Notes: generated by a model from the sequence alone, not told the origin. A stretch of 64,000 bases of DNA from Marisa cornuarietis (GCA_004794655.1 SMMW01000145.1:1909501-1973500); one strand, 5' to 3'; positions 50,401 to 62,700 are shown, counted from the stretch's first letter. Program-made: numbers and translations.

Positions 50401-50721
50401 AGAGAGAGAATGAGTGACAAATCACATTATTGTTGTTCTCGCTGGCCTGTTTGTTATCACACTTGCAGACCAGCTTTCGAGAAACATTTTGGATTGTTCG
50501 GGCGCCGGAAGTCTGTACTTATCTTGCTATAGCAGCAGTTTTTTTTTAGAACAGGAGAAAGCTGCAGAAATAAAACTGTACAGGTTCGAGCCCGATGCTT
50601 GCCCAGTCTCAAACACATGGTAGGAAGATGGTGATAGTGATAGCGATGAAGAAGCACTTCATTGACGGTGTTTGTCTCAGGCTGCACACAGACTGTTGTT
50701 ATCTGTCGGGAGATATTGGCT

Positions 50722-50876
50722 CTAACTGTCAACAAGACTGACACCAAGACTGATCGCTCACCATGGCTACTGACTGTCAACAAGACTGACACCAAGACTG
50801 ATCGCTCACCATGGCTACTGACTGTCAACAAGACTGACACCAAGACTGATCGCTCACCATGGCTACTGACTGTCAA
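50722..50876. repeat. 48-bp tandem repeat, three copies
   Basis: Unit CTGACTGTCAACAAGACTGA then CACCAAGACTGATCGCTCACCATGGCTA. Copies 2 and 3 start at 50770 and 50818 and are identical; copy 1 differs at one base and a fourth is cut off after 11 bases. As 48 is a multiple of three, open frames with 16-residue repeats appear on both strands (LTVNKTDTKTDRSPWL on plus). No domain or upstream signal supports translation. Confidence 0.95.
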
Positions 50877-50928
50877 GTCGATGTCTAAGACCGCAGACAT
50901 ATTTGTTGAGGTCTGCTTGTCCTGGTGA

Positions 50929-53900
50929 CAACGACTTTCCTACAGTTGAAGGAGGTGTTTAGGGTTAGCGAGTTTAAAGTTTTGTTGCTGGGGTGATAAC
51001 TGCACGTGCATGTGTGCTGTCCATTCACAAAGCTGAAGCTTCAGAAAAATTTAAACTAGCGAATCGTTTGAAGAAAGGCGGCTGAAATTCCTCTCCCAAG
51101 TATTTTGTTTTGACTTGTTAGAAGAATGTTCGTATCCGATGCTAATCAGTTAAAATATGTTTTTGTTCTGGAGTCAGTTGTAGCCAGCAACAATTTTGTA
51201 ACAGTTAGACCGATACAATATGTTATGTATCTGTTCATGTTGAGTGTTATGTCTTACAATAAACAATATAAAGTTTTATCAGATCTTGTATTCATGCATT
51301 AATATCTTCGTAGAGGTTACAACGGTTGAATATCTACTTTTTGGAATGAAATGTGAGATTATCTTAAACAAAATTTAGAAAAATAAAGTGCAGTGAAAAC
51401 ATATTCAACTATTTAAAATATTATGAAGCTCTTCGTCATCGCCATCGTCATCGCCCTGTGTCTCCGATGTGTTGGAGACAAGGGAATGATAGGGTGATAG
51501 ACTTCTTTATCCTTTCAAATTTGCTAAAAGTCAGGAGGAGAATACCTTTTCTCTCTCACTCTCTCTTGGTTTCTCTCCCCTCCCCTCTCAAACGCTGAGC
51601 TGACACTCGTTGACCAAGGCACCTCCACCCCAATATGGCCAAGGAACGACACTTACATGTTAACCACGAAATTTCCTTGGTCCAGGGGAAGCTTTTCTCA
51701 AAGAAAGATCCACCAATCGCCCCTTGAAGACCCGCTACAGTAAACTGAGGCACGTGTAGCAGAGAACCTTGGCAGCCAGCCCCGATACCTATCCTCCATA
51801 CCCTCATCAGATATTGCCCCCCAGGCTCCAACAGACAGGCGTGCAACAGGTGTGATATTGTCAAGTCCTGAGTCTCGCTCATGTTGCCGACAATCACTTT
51901 CCTGCCGACACCCGAGATGCCGGGTACAATAGTTGGAGCTTCTGGCGTGTGTACCTCCGCTACATTGCAAGGGCGATAATCCTCTTGTAGCCTTTGAAAG
52001 CCGATGGTAAAAGATATTTATAGCACCTGACCTTCTGCCTGCGAACAACACCCCATAAAACATAAGAAATAAACTTTATTTGTGGTTTATTTAGTATTAG
52101 TCAATCAATCATTGTGCAATAATGTTATTGTGCTTGCAAGCTGAGATTACTTGATTCAAGTCATTGTGGCCGCTGATTGATGACAGACTCGGAGAGAAAA
52201 AATATTTCAAGTGTCAAGAGTAATAAAACACACACGCACGCACGCATCCTCAAACACATGTAAAATATGCTTAAAAGAAGAGAATGTATTTACAGGATGA
52301 AGATGATGCACAGAGTAAAATGTCAGCTTCGTAGTGTTTCTTTAAGTCTGTGCCCTCATGAAAAATAACCCTAGAAAAATGTGAGTGAACATGCACGCAT
52401 ACACGTGCACACACTCACACTTTCTACTATTGTTGACAAGGGCTTAGGACAGGAGACTAAATTCCCCAACATCCCTTTACTGGATTTCCTCCCTTTTATT
52501 TCCTTTTGTGCATCTTGCTCCCCCTCCCACTGAAGAGTTTCCTCTTGTGTTGAGATGTCATGAAGCTGATTGCTTTCCCTTTGCACTTGACCTTGACATT
52601 GGCTGTAAGACTCAATGGCGGGTAGAGAACATGCCAGCAAAGAGACTAAAAACCTTTTCAGATTTTTGGAGAAACTGGGATTTAAGCTAAAGAAATGATA
52701 AAAACATTTAAAAGAAAAATAACTGGAAATGATTGAGACAGAATGTGGAGACCAGTGAGGGGGATGATGAGGAAGCTCAGTGGATGTGGCTGCTGTAAAG
52801 AGTTGAGGCTCTCGGGACTTACTTTCCTTCATTCTTTATTTATTCTTTGCTTCTGTGTGTCTATCTTGTTACCCTGCTTCATTCAAGCTTTCTTTCCGCC
52901 ACCAAATTTCTTGCTCGTCTGCGATTTTTTGTCTCTGATTTACTTTTTCTGTTTGTGGAGGGGGGTGAATGTTTTGTTTGCTTATTTTGATGTGTTTTGG
53001 ATTGATTTGTATTTCTGGAAACTTTTCTTCTTGAAACGCACACCCTCTCCCCGTTCCTCTCTCTCTCTCCACACACACACAAACGGACTACCAGAGAAAG
53101 AAATGGAGAGCGAGAGACAAGAGGTGAAAGATGTAGTAGTCAGATGTGAAAGGTACCGGTCTCCAGTGTGGACTTATTGACCTTGTTTATTTTTATTTCA
53201 CAAGAATTCCCTCGAGGTCTTGAACCCATCCATTGGTCTCCCGTCCTGAGTAGACATGTCACATGGCATATCTTATAATATTGTGTGGCATATCTTATAA
53301 TATTGTGAACTCTTACAGCTGTGGACTACAGACTTCAGGAACTGCGGTCACTATGACTGGGGAAACAGGGTGATGGGTGTTTCTCCCTCTCTCTCTCTCT
53401 CTCTGTCTCACCCCTTTGCACTCCTCTCTCTCTCTGTCTCTCCTGGTCAGTCTTCTGCTTAGTCTCCTGGTCAGTCAGGTGTGTCTCCTGGTCAGTCAGG
53501 TGTAGTAGAATTATGGATGGAACCGTGTGGCTACTGACGAGCTTGAATCACTCCCTCAAGAACTCAGTTCCAGTCCCACTCCCTTCCAGTACTTGCAGCG
53601 CCATCTCCCGGTCCTTGAGTAGTCCCCCCCCCCCCACACACACACTCATGAGCCGTCAGTTATGAAGCGACTGTCTTTGCAAATAAACTTGATTGTTGGT
53701 CCGACGTCTGGTCCGATGTCTGGCCTAGTAAATCTTTGCACGCGGGTGGGATGAGGGAGGGAGAGTCTGTCCTCAATGTTCTCAGAAAGATGACACATCA
53801 TGAATGTTCCATGGTCTTTTCACTACAATGGCATGAATCTGTAACTTTTGTTTGCAAAATCTGTTGCTGTGGACTTCATTTGATATCGGAGTGGACAATG

Positions 53901-55854
53901 GTACTACTGCCACCACAACTTTCAATACAAAGAAGTAAACAAAAAAAAAGGAATAACGCAGTCCCTAAAACTACACGGAGTATTTTTTCTCTCATTTGGG
54001 AGGATAGAGATAATAGGGGAAGGATTGAAAGGATATTATATTAAAAAGACTCGTTATATTAAATGGAGACCAAGACCAATGAACAATGTCGTGCTAGCTG
54101 GACCCCTAGCAGTCAGCTAACATTGTTGTGAAGTATTAGCAGTTTAGCTGTCTGCTAGGCGTTAGGATCCAGCACCCGGCCCCAGTTTCCTGTCAGCCTC
54201 TGCCTTAAGGAACTTGTGTGAGTCGGCAGTGGCTTTGAAAAGGACCATCCACCAATGACCAAAGCAGCTCCTTAGTCACAGTCTGTTCTGTACTTCATCT
54301 CCCCACCTCACAGACAGCTCTGCGGGGCCTGGCTGTCAGAAAAAAGCCCGAAGGGTCACTGCAGCAGGTTTGTGATCGAGCTGTTGGAAAGGTCAAGTGT
54401 AACTCAAAGCAGACAAACTCCTCCCTAGCACCCCAGCTCAGCCCATCCCCACATCCTATAGCCGACCATTCCCCTGCTCGACCCCTGACCCCTCTCACAT
54501 CACAGTCTCCTGCAAGTCAGCCCCAGGTTCAGCTTCCTGCGCTCCCTAAAATAAACATCTGTAGTGGGCTTGCTGCACGGTACAGACTTGCAAGGGTCTC
54601 ATAGAACATTCCTGAAACTGTCTTTACCACAGGTATCCTCCTTCATTTTGTTTGTGGAGCTTGTCTAAGCTTGCTTGTAGGTCGGGTAGTCCCGGGTACA
54701 GACAGGGCGCCGTTACCTGATGCTTGTGTTCTATGGCTTCATCAGATGAGTGTCAAGGACTGTGCGAAAGAACAGGGCAATTGTTTCATCAACACACCTA
54801 TCGCTGATTCACATCTTTTATTATTGTGCGGGTGTGTGCATCATCGTCATCATCATCATCATGGAACTCTCAGCCTATATTCCATAGTGGGAAAACACAG
54901 TTAGTGAAATACTTTTGATACACTCTAGTATCCTCTCCCTGTAATTTGCTGAGTTTGTCATTCATGCATGTCGTTCATCCATGTTCATACAAGTGTTCAT
55001 ACACGTTCATACAAGTCGTTCATGCATGTCCATGACGCCTCTCACGTGTACAGAGGGTACCGGTCTCCTGCCATGGCCTGCTGGCTGTACATTTCTCGTG
55101 CTGCTGCCAGCTATGATTTGGTCTTCACACTGAGTCCTCACGTGAAGCCCTGAGAAACATTATCTTGCTTCGCTGGGTCACCCCGGTGTCAAAACTGCAA
55201 AGCAGAAATTGCAAGGACTGACAACTCGTCATTCATCACGCAATTCTCTATCGATGATCTTTCATCTACTGCGTTTATTTTTAAATTTTGTTTGATGCTT
55301 ATTAGTTCGTTGTTTTTTGCGTTTATTTTTGCACTTTTCTCATTTTAACTTTTTATCCTCTTGTACTCAATCAGTCATACAGTTTTCTCTCCCTGAAATA
55401 TATAACGGGGGCGCAATTTTCTTTTTCTTTTCTTGTAACTACTTGGTAAACTCGGGCTAAAATACTATTTCCCAAAATACGGATGAATGCTCACCTTGCA
55501 ATCTGTAGACGCGCACCGACAAACATATCACCATGCATAAAGGTCAACATATGACGTCAGAATTGTACATGGATTGTACAGGTCACGGCTTTAGCGAGCG
55601 CCAGAGGTGGAGCCAGGTGTTTGACATTAAGATTACCTGTGTGCAAACCTAATGTCGGGGGTTTGGTGTCTCTGTACACGGTGATACTTGTAGGCGGGTA
55701 TTTCGAGAACAGCCGAGGGGTGGGATGGCATTCACCCAGAGTTTGGGAAACAGCAGTCGTTAAAAAATACACCCTACCAGGTCTTTAAAAGCTACGAACT
55801 AATCACTGAGCTCGTCTCACTATAGTCCGTGTCAGTCTTTCTTTCATCCGGACC
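50929..55854. other. Non-coding stretch
   Basis: No gene recognised. It includes a doublet of GGCATATCTTATAATATTGTG at 53264-53306, a triplet of CTCCTGGTCAGTC near 53435-53500, a (TC)n run at 53388-53406, a C12 run at 53624-53635 and a (CAT)n run near 54845. The minus-strand frames at 51556-52063 and 52371-52832 (up to 153 codons) contain no motif I recognise. Confidence 0.5.
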
Positions 55855-56064
55855 TTGTCTTCTTGGGCTACAAACGACAATCGGTCCTGTGGAAAGAAAT
55901 TTGAGTGCCCGGTTTGCTTAGTCACAGGCAAAACTATCCGCCTACATCATCTCTCACAAATGAGATGGAGATATGACCAGACTGTGCCTGTCAGGACAAC
56001 GAACGAGGAGCAGTCCTGTGGAAAGTTGTCTGAGAACCGGGCTCGTTGGGAGGTTTGCGTGTAG
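55855..56064 (+). other. Open frame with internal 43-codon duplication
   Basis: A 69-codon frame (no ATG at its left end) contains TNDNRSCGKKFECPVC and, exactly 43 codons later, TNEEQSCGKLSE. The DNA strings CGGTCCTGTGGAAAG and CAGTCCTGTGGAAAG are 129 bp apart. An in-frame, cysteine-containing duplication is slightly suggestive of coding, but no splice sites, start or known domain were found; a decayed non-coding repeat explains it as well. Confidence 0.2.
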
Positions 56065-56638
56065 GTCGGCGGAGGGACAAGCTTGTTATCTTCTGTCTCT
56101 CTCAGTCCTTCCTTAACCCACATCCACACACAAGAAATTGTCAAAGATGTCCGCATATGAGTCGTGTGTGTATTCTCTCCTTTAGTTCTCGTTTATAAGA
56201 CGTGTTCCTTAGAGGTCTGCTACTTCAGAGACACCTAGTGTTTCACCGCAGGCAGGGGAGTAAATTTATAGGGATCGGTTCTGGGTGCGAGCAAGATTTC
56301 CTTCATCTAATTCCAGCCGCCTACCTCACCCTGCAAGCGTGTGAAGGGTACGGAAGGGGGAGTAAGAGCATGGTATGAGAGAGGGGGAGGCAACAGACTG
56401 CTGCCTATTAGTTGATTGTTTCCCTTGCCTAGCTCCCTCGTGCCTTTGCTGGAACACCTGGTTTTCTTCTTGTGCTTCCTTTGTTTATTCACCCAGCGCG
56501 CAGACTGGGTAGATATCACCGTCTTTTTTCAGGCCTTTCTTTCTCTGACAGCAACTCCCCAGCATCACCATGCTGTGTACCTCACTCGCTGAAATCCCCT
56601 TCTGCCGAATTTTCCTTTTTTTCCCCTTGAATACACAG

Positions 56639-56739
56639 GATGAGTGGAGAGAATAAGTTAGCACCTTGATGTTGTTACGATAAAAGGGGCTGCTGGGGCA
56701 AGATTGCTGTTAAGAGAGTCCTACAATGAGGAAATGAAG
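56639..56739 (+). ncRNA. Candidate non-coding exon with strong splice sites
   Basis: A pyrimidine tract (TTTTCCTTTTTTTCCCC) then ATACACAG ends at 56638, and 101 bases later the sequence reads ATGAAG/GTAAGG. All three frames have stops; one begins ATGAGTGGAGAG and ends after nine codons (MSGENKLAP). If real it is an untranslated exon of a plus-strand transcript, like the 14275-14368 candidate. No other support is visible. Confidence 0.3.
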
Positions 56740-57553
56740 GTAAGGTCTTCGTCAGATGATGAGGACGGGTAAGGGGTGAACGAGGATGGGAGGGATGCCG
56801 AGAGAATGTGCTGGCGCGTGTAAGTGTGCATGCATGCCCATGCTGTATGTGTATGACACGCGTATTCGTGTCGAGTTCTGGGTTTGTGATGACTTTGAAA
56901 GAAAGAACACCGCCGTGTATCGAATACAGATACATTGTTGGGTGGACACCAGCCCCGGGGTGGTAGTTATGAACCAGAGGTGTATGTATGCCCACGAGGT
57001 TATTTACCTCAGCTCAGCGCCTACAGCGTCCGCAAAACGTACCCTAGTAGCTATGAGCAGTGTGCAACCCGGGGTACCAGTAGATTATCGGCCGAACTCT
57101 AATTACAGGAACGCAATCTTTCGGGTCCGTAACTTAATCCTGGGTTAACCATACCACTGCTTCATGGCTACAGCCCCTCGAGTGTGTACAAGATTGGTGA
57201 CAGATGCGACTGACAGACGAGTGTCTATGGTTACGTACGAACACCCAGCAAGAGGTCTGCTGTAATCACCCGGCCCCAGTTTCTTCACGCTTGAGTGGCT
57301 AACACGGGGAGGAAGTGCACGCAGCAGCTCGCGTCATGCAAATCAGGACAGTTCTTAACTCGCGCAAGAGCGCGTGCGGTGAGGGCGGCCGGGGACAAAG
57401 CAATTTTCTAATTTGCATTAAATTGCCTTTTCATAAACACGTCGTGACGGAAGAGCACTGGCTAATGTCCGTGTCACGTGCCTCGCAGTCAGCTTCCTCT
57501 GGACAGACCTTCAGTGCTTGTCCTTGTCTCCTCTCTCTGGTCTCGGGGGGAGG

Positions 57554-57590
<37 letters not shown>
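57554..57590. repeat. (GT)n(GA)n microsatellite
   Basis: About 12 GT copies followed by about six GA copies. Confidence 0.93.
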
Positions 57591-57591
<1 letters not shown>

Positions 57592-57767
57592 AAGAAATAG
57601 AGAGAACTGAACTGTGTTTGGTGTTCTTTCAAACTGGGTTGAAAGACATTTTCTTTATATATATGGTTAATAAAAACAAAATGTAAAACAATATTTGCGA
57701 AGAAACGAGAATAAAAACGCCAACGAAGTATTCGTTGTACACACGCTTACACAACACACAGAGAGAC

Positions 57768-57796
57768 AGATATATATATACACACACACACACACA
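57768..57796. repeat. (TA)n(CA)n microsatellite
   Basis: Short TA run passing into a (CA)9 run. Confidence 0.9.
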
Positions 57797-59606
57797 ATAC
57801 TTTTTGTTACGTAAGTACGCCCCCTCCGCAGCACGCCCCCGTCCCCCATCCCCACTCTTGTGTGAGAAACACGTGTTGGCAGGCTGGCTGGCTGGCTGGC
57901 AGGCTGGCTTGTACAAGACGCCGTGACCCCAGCGGAGCGTGTCAGGCTGAGCTGGCGTCACGCTCGTGGTATTTACAGCTTTCTGAAAGCCCCCGTAACA
58001 ACGGCAACCTCCCCGCCGGCAGACATATTATCTTGTCACTAAGCTCCGACAGCGCCCCCTTGTGGGTGCAGGAGGGGAGAAACGGGTGGGTGTGCAGTAT
58101 GTGGTGGGGGGAGGAGAGGGGGAAAGGGTTTGAGGACTCCCTAGGGGAGTGGAGAAATGAAAGGGACGCTACTGAGTGAGGGTTTCCTGTACACCACGTG
58201 ACATGGGTTTTATGATCACCCGGATGTGCGGCTGGTTAGGTCGATGAAATTTCTGTCTCAGCCTCCGCTTCCATCGCCCTCCCCCACCCCCAGGCAATGA
58301 AAGGCAAAGACCTACCTACTTCCACAAACTCATCTTTATTCACCCTGACGTATTCATCCTGCTTGCTTCCAGATAATGAAGGCTGAACACATCTCGTAAA
58401 AATCGATGCTGTCTTCACAATGGCCGCATTTTCTGGCTTTCATTTCGTCCTCGCCTTTCCGTCTTCCGTCATCCTCAGAATTATTCTTCCGCAGCTACAA
58501 GTTGATTGGCGCAGGTCGACGGGCAAGGGGCAGGTAATGCTGATCTATCGCTGATGTTCAACAGCAGTGCTGCCCCCCCCCCTTGCCACCAGGCTTATCG
58601 GGAAAGTGGTATGCGCACCTTCCCTCATCAGCAAATAGCACACCTAGTCAACTCCAACAAGTCAAGCTTCTGGAAGAATCTGAAAACATCCGGGCACCGT
58701 TGTCCAAAGTAGTTGTTCCACACCTGCCTGGCTGGGATTACTGTCGAAAGCTGGAATTCCGCTTCTGCGAAAATGTAACTCAAAAGGAATTTTCTTGTGT
58801 AGAGGCCAGAAAACTCCGCTACATTCATTGCAGACAAGTCGAGTCCACTGACGCCACCCTGTGATGAACCGTGCGGCACAGGTAAAAACCCAGCGGTAAT
58901 AGTTGATTATCTCGGCCTGTGTGCAGTCGATGCTGCTGTTAACAACGATCGAGAGCAAACGAGAAGCGATATAACGACATGCCTTGGCGGTGTGGGACCA
59001 TGTGGAAATTCTCGCTCCTGATGCCTTTGTTGAGGAGGACAGGGAAAGCGAAGATGCTCTATACTCCTAGGTGATGGTAATTTGCTTGTAAAATACTTCC
59101 CTCGGCACAATCGAACTGGAGATCATTGAGTAATTTCGTTTTCTTTCAGCTGCAGTTAGGGGACATTTTCCTGTCTGTTTGCGACTTTGAGGAAGAAAAA
59201 TCAGTTTTACGGACAGGACGTTAAACAGTTAATAACCTCATCGCAAAGTGAGACCATCACCAACATTATTGTCTTCACTCACTAATCGTATATAAGCCTC
59301 TGCACTTCTTCTTCTTCCTCAATATATATCGACAAAGGTTTCCATTCTTACAGCCACCCACCCTAGCACATACACCCACAACCTCGGTTTTGTACCCGAT
59401 GACCCTGTAACAAGAGGTAGTGGTCTTTTTTCAAGTTCGATTTTCTGTCGTTCCTGCCCGTCCCTTATGTTTCTTTCGCGAAAAATTCCACAGCTGTCGG
59501 TGATTTGCAGACATCCTCAATTTCCCACTCTTAGTTTTGTCTACGGATGTCTTTATCTCGTAAAATGTTTATTTGCGTGGGCGCTCTCCAACTTCTGTAC
59601 AAATCA

Positions 59607-59630
59607 CAGTCAGTGTATATAAACTGACTG
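59607..59630. other. Inverted repeat around a TATATAAA core
   Basis: CAGTCAGT and ACTGACTG form a perfect 8-bp inverted repeat around an eight-base centre that contains most of a TATATAAA string (59616-59623). It could be a small hairpin or a TATA box; no initiator or gene is evident downstream. Confidence 0.4.
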
Positions 59631-60396
59631 CAGCGCGTGCACCACCTGTGTGTGAATAACCCCGCATTACCTGTCAACATCTGAATGTTTCCGATTTCCT
59701 CAAAATGCACCGCCTACCAGCGATCCCAGCAACCCCCTCTTTCATGTCTCACGATAGCATCCAATAGATCCTGTAATGAGAACCCCTCATCCCTCAAGGG
59801 TCGTCATCTTGCATTTGTGGATGTAGATGATGTTTGCAAACAAAACGCGTCTGTGTGTGCAGGTGTTCTTCCAAACTGCTCAGAATGTAGATGACCCCAG
59901 CTAGCTATTTTGAGTGATGATGATGATGATGATGATGTCATTTCATGTAAATTGTCAGTTTCCTTACCTGGATTACCTGTGACAGTTGTTATCTCTTGTT
60001 GTTTGGCGCCGATGTTTCAAGTCATACGTCACCCACCCTCCTCCCTTACCCACTTTGCCGCCCACTCCCCACACCCGACCGGCGCAACCGCTGTGCTTTG
60101 AAATTGACAAGAAATGAGATTTTGATGTCAGGCATGCGCAAAGAAAAAACTAGAAGGGAGAGACTCGTCATACACAGTACTCCGCTCCACCTTGTGACAT
60201 TGATGACGGAAACGCGAGGGACATCCGGGCAACTAGAGGGAAGGAGGAGAGTGATGGAGTTGTCGATCTAAAATGTCTCATCACAACTGATTATTTCTCC
60301 TTATTTGTCCAAAGTTCTTTACAACTAAAGCCTGTGGAGTTATATTTCGATGCTGGGCGACGTAAAAGTGCTAGAGACGCCACAGACTTGCACAGA

Positions 60397-60875
60397 TGTG
60401 TGTAACATCGTGTGTAACATCATGTCTGACTCATGTGTAACATCGTGTGCAACATCATGTCTGACATGTGTAACATCATGTCTGACTCATGTGTAACATC
60501 ATGTCTGACTCATGTGTAACATCGTGTGCAACATCATGTCTGACTCATGTGTAACATCGTGTGTAACATCATGTCTGACTCATGTGTAACATCGTGTGCA
60601 ACATCATGTCTGACTCATGTGTAACATCGTGTGTAACATCATGTCTGACTCATGTGTAACATCGTGTGCAACATCATGTCTGACATGTGTAACATCATGT
60701 CTGACTCATGTGTAACATCATGTGTAACATCATGTCTGACTCATTGTAACATCATGTGTAACATCATGTCTGACTCATGTCTGACTCATGTGTAACATCA
60801 TGTCTGACTCATGTGTAACATCACGTGTAACATCATGTCTGACTCATGTGTAACATCATGTGTAACTCATGTCAT
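60397..60875. repeat. 35/23-bp minisatellite
   Basis: Built from two related units. The 35-bp form is GTGTAACATCGTGT(G/A)(C/T)AACATC then ATGTCTGACTCAT; the 23-bp form lacks the inner GTGT-AACATC segment. Forms with CGTGTGCAACATC and CGTGTGTAACATC partly alternate. It degrades at the right end. Confidence 0.94.
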
Positions 60876-62579
60876 CGTCTGTGGCACCGACAGCTGACTC
60901 GCTCCCATCACATTAGGCAGGTGGGGTTTGGTCTGTAGGGCCAAGAACAGAAGAAATGTTATCCATTTGAATGAAGAGTATTTTGTCCTGATCTCTGGAC
61001 AGACAGGTTGAAATTATCTGGGACTTAAGTGCCATAACTTTTAAAATATAATCTGTGGTATGTGTTGAGAACCTTAACGTCTCCCAGTGCACGGAGGTCC
61101 AATGTTTCACGTGAACAGAAAGCATTAGAGACGATGAGCCTCTCACGTAACATACTGGGGAATAGAAGGCATTAGTGAGTAGAGCTCATGTCTCAGTGTC
61201 CTGGTGCTTGGTGCAATCGACGGCAGAGGAGAAGGTCGCTGTTTCATGGCCCCTGGCTAGAACTTTCCTACACCCTCCCGTCTGCCACCAGCTCTCGGAC
61301 CCATACACCTGCCTGATTTATCAACTGTAAAAGCAGTGGAAGCTGAGGAATGCGAAGCCTTGTCCTGGAGACTGTGGGCCACTCACGTCCACTGTTAATA
61401 CGGCAACTAGTCTGTGGGACTTTTAGCTGATAGTGCAAATTATTTTTAAAAAATATTAGGTTTCCTCACCCATCCAGCCGGCACCCGTGTCACACATCAG
61501 ATTGTTCATTTCACAGTGGAGGGCACGGCCCTCGTCGTCATCCCCACCCTGGCCACCATCGCCACCACCTCGACCAGCTGACTGAGCCAGACATCAGCCT
61601 GCGACCCAACATTCACTCCTCCCGGGTGCATAACGATTCCATCTCCGTGGAGGGGAACGAAGATCGCGGGTTTTCGGAGATTGAAGCCGTTCATGGTGGA
61701 GGATGGGGGGAAGCAAATCGAAGCCAATCAAATTGCGTCAGACGCGCCCCCTCCCTCCCTAACTACAACCACCACAACAGTCCTGCCACACTCTCCCCCC
61801 CCCCACCCGTTTCTATGTAACCTTCTCGCCACGCTCCAAAGCGCTGATAAAAAGATAACGACCCCCGGGGTCTTGGCTCTCAATGCCAGTGTCGACCCTC
61901 AGCCCCTGCCGCGAGCCCTACAACTAGTCCCCTGCCACCGTCTTTATGGCCCACGTCTGTGGTCTGCCCATCGACCGGACAGCTTGTGCCTCTCTTATCT
62001 TCCGCCGGCGGATTTTTTTATGTTTGTTTGTTTTAATATGTTTGTCTTTTAAACCTCATTAGGCCGTTCATTTTGATACCGTATGTGACTGCCTCTTGCA
62101 TACTCAACACTTGGGTAGAGAGAATGAGGGGTCGGAAGGGGAAAACAGCTCACTCCATTCAATTAACTGGCTTGTCTCAGCCAACGGATGAATAGAAAGA
62201 AGTAAACAAGATAGGATACCCCAAAACCCAACAAATATAAAATTTATACATACTCCAGGTTCATTTTGTGATCGCTATGGCTTAAGCTTTTATCAAAGTA
62301 AAACCATTCCCACCTTCCAGATGCTCGAAGATTTCCGCCAACATGCGTCAGCCAGCAGCAGATGTGTGGGGTGGGGTCAGGCGGGTGCCCTCGGTACCCG
62401 TAGCGCACTGACTGCTCTCTCGTCTGCCTGCACTGGAGGGTTAAATCTCACCCTTTTGCTCCTCATCACTGGAGAAATCATGCCTGCTTGTCTCCATGTG
62501 AGATTAATTAAGACAACCAATGTCCTTGCCAGCTTCTTTAATATATCTTTACCAACTCTCCTTCTCTCTCTCTAGAATA
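60876..62579. other. Non-coding stretch
   Basis: No gene recognised. It includes a C10 run at 61795-61804. Frames of up to 123 codons at 61626-62052 are proline/serine-rich and have no recognisable domain. Confidence 0.55.
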
Positions 62580-62700
62580 AACAGTTTTTATGTATTTCAA
62601 CAGTGTGCCCGAGACGAGAGCTGAACCCAGGACAGCCAACCTTCACTGTATTTGTTTACAGGCTCTATTTATTGCGCCACCGGCCTTACCTCGGGAGTAG
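62580..62700 (-). mobile_element. tRNA-derived SINE copy (family 1)
   Basis: On the minus strand an A-box-like TGGCGCAATAAATAG (about 62669-62683) precedes TGGGTTCAGCTCTCGTC (near 62612-62628), which matches the B-box string of the 20.4- and 38.9-kb copies at 15 of 17 positions. The spacing of about 55 bases suits a tRNA-derived promoter. Confidence 0.55.

Larger units (their letters stand above)
56740..60396. other. Non-coding stretch
   Basis: No gene recognised. It includes (GT)n(GA)n at 57554-57590, (TA)n(CA)n at 57768-57796, a (GGCT)n run at 57880-57910 and a (GAT)n run at 59914-59937. An acceptor-like TTTCGTTTTCTTTCAG ends at 59149, followed by a 24-codon open stretch (LQLGDIFLSVCDFEEEKS...). 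Overlapping frames on both strands at 58500-58960 have no recognised domain. Confidence 0.5.

Noticed and set aside
50575..50600. B-box-like GGTTCGAGCCC suggesting a tRNA or SINE
   Set aside because: No A-box at suitable spacing and no cloverleaf; a single 11-base match is weak.
51556..52063. Overlapping minus-strand frames resembling a decayed transposon protein
   Set aside because: No reverse transcriptase, integrase or transposase motif could be identified.
52371..52832. 153-codon minus-strand frame, the longest in the window
   Set aside because: Length expected by chance in 64 kb; no recognisable domain, and low-complexity serine/phenylalanine stretch in the first half.
58500..58960. 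Overlapping frames on both strands suggestive of a LINE reverse-transcriptase fragment (a VPHGSSQGGVSG string)
   Set aside because: Only a vague resemblance to the PQG motif of reverse transcriptases; no YADD box or flanking motifs.
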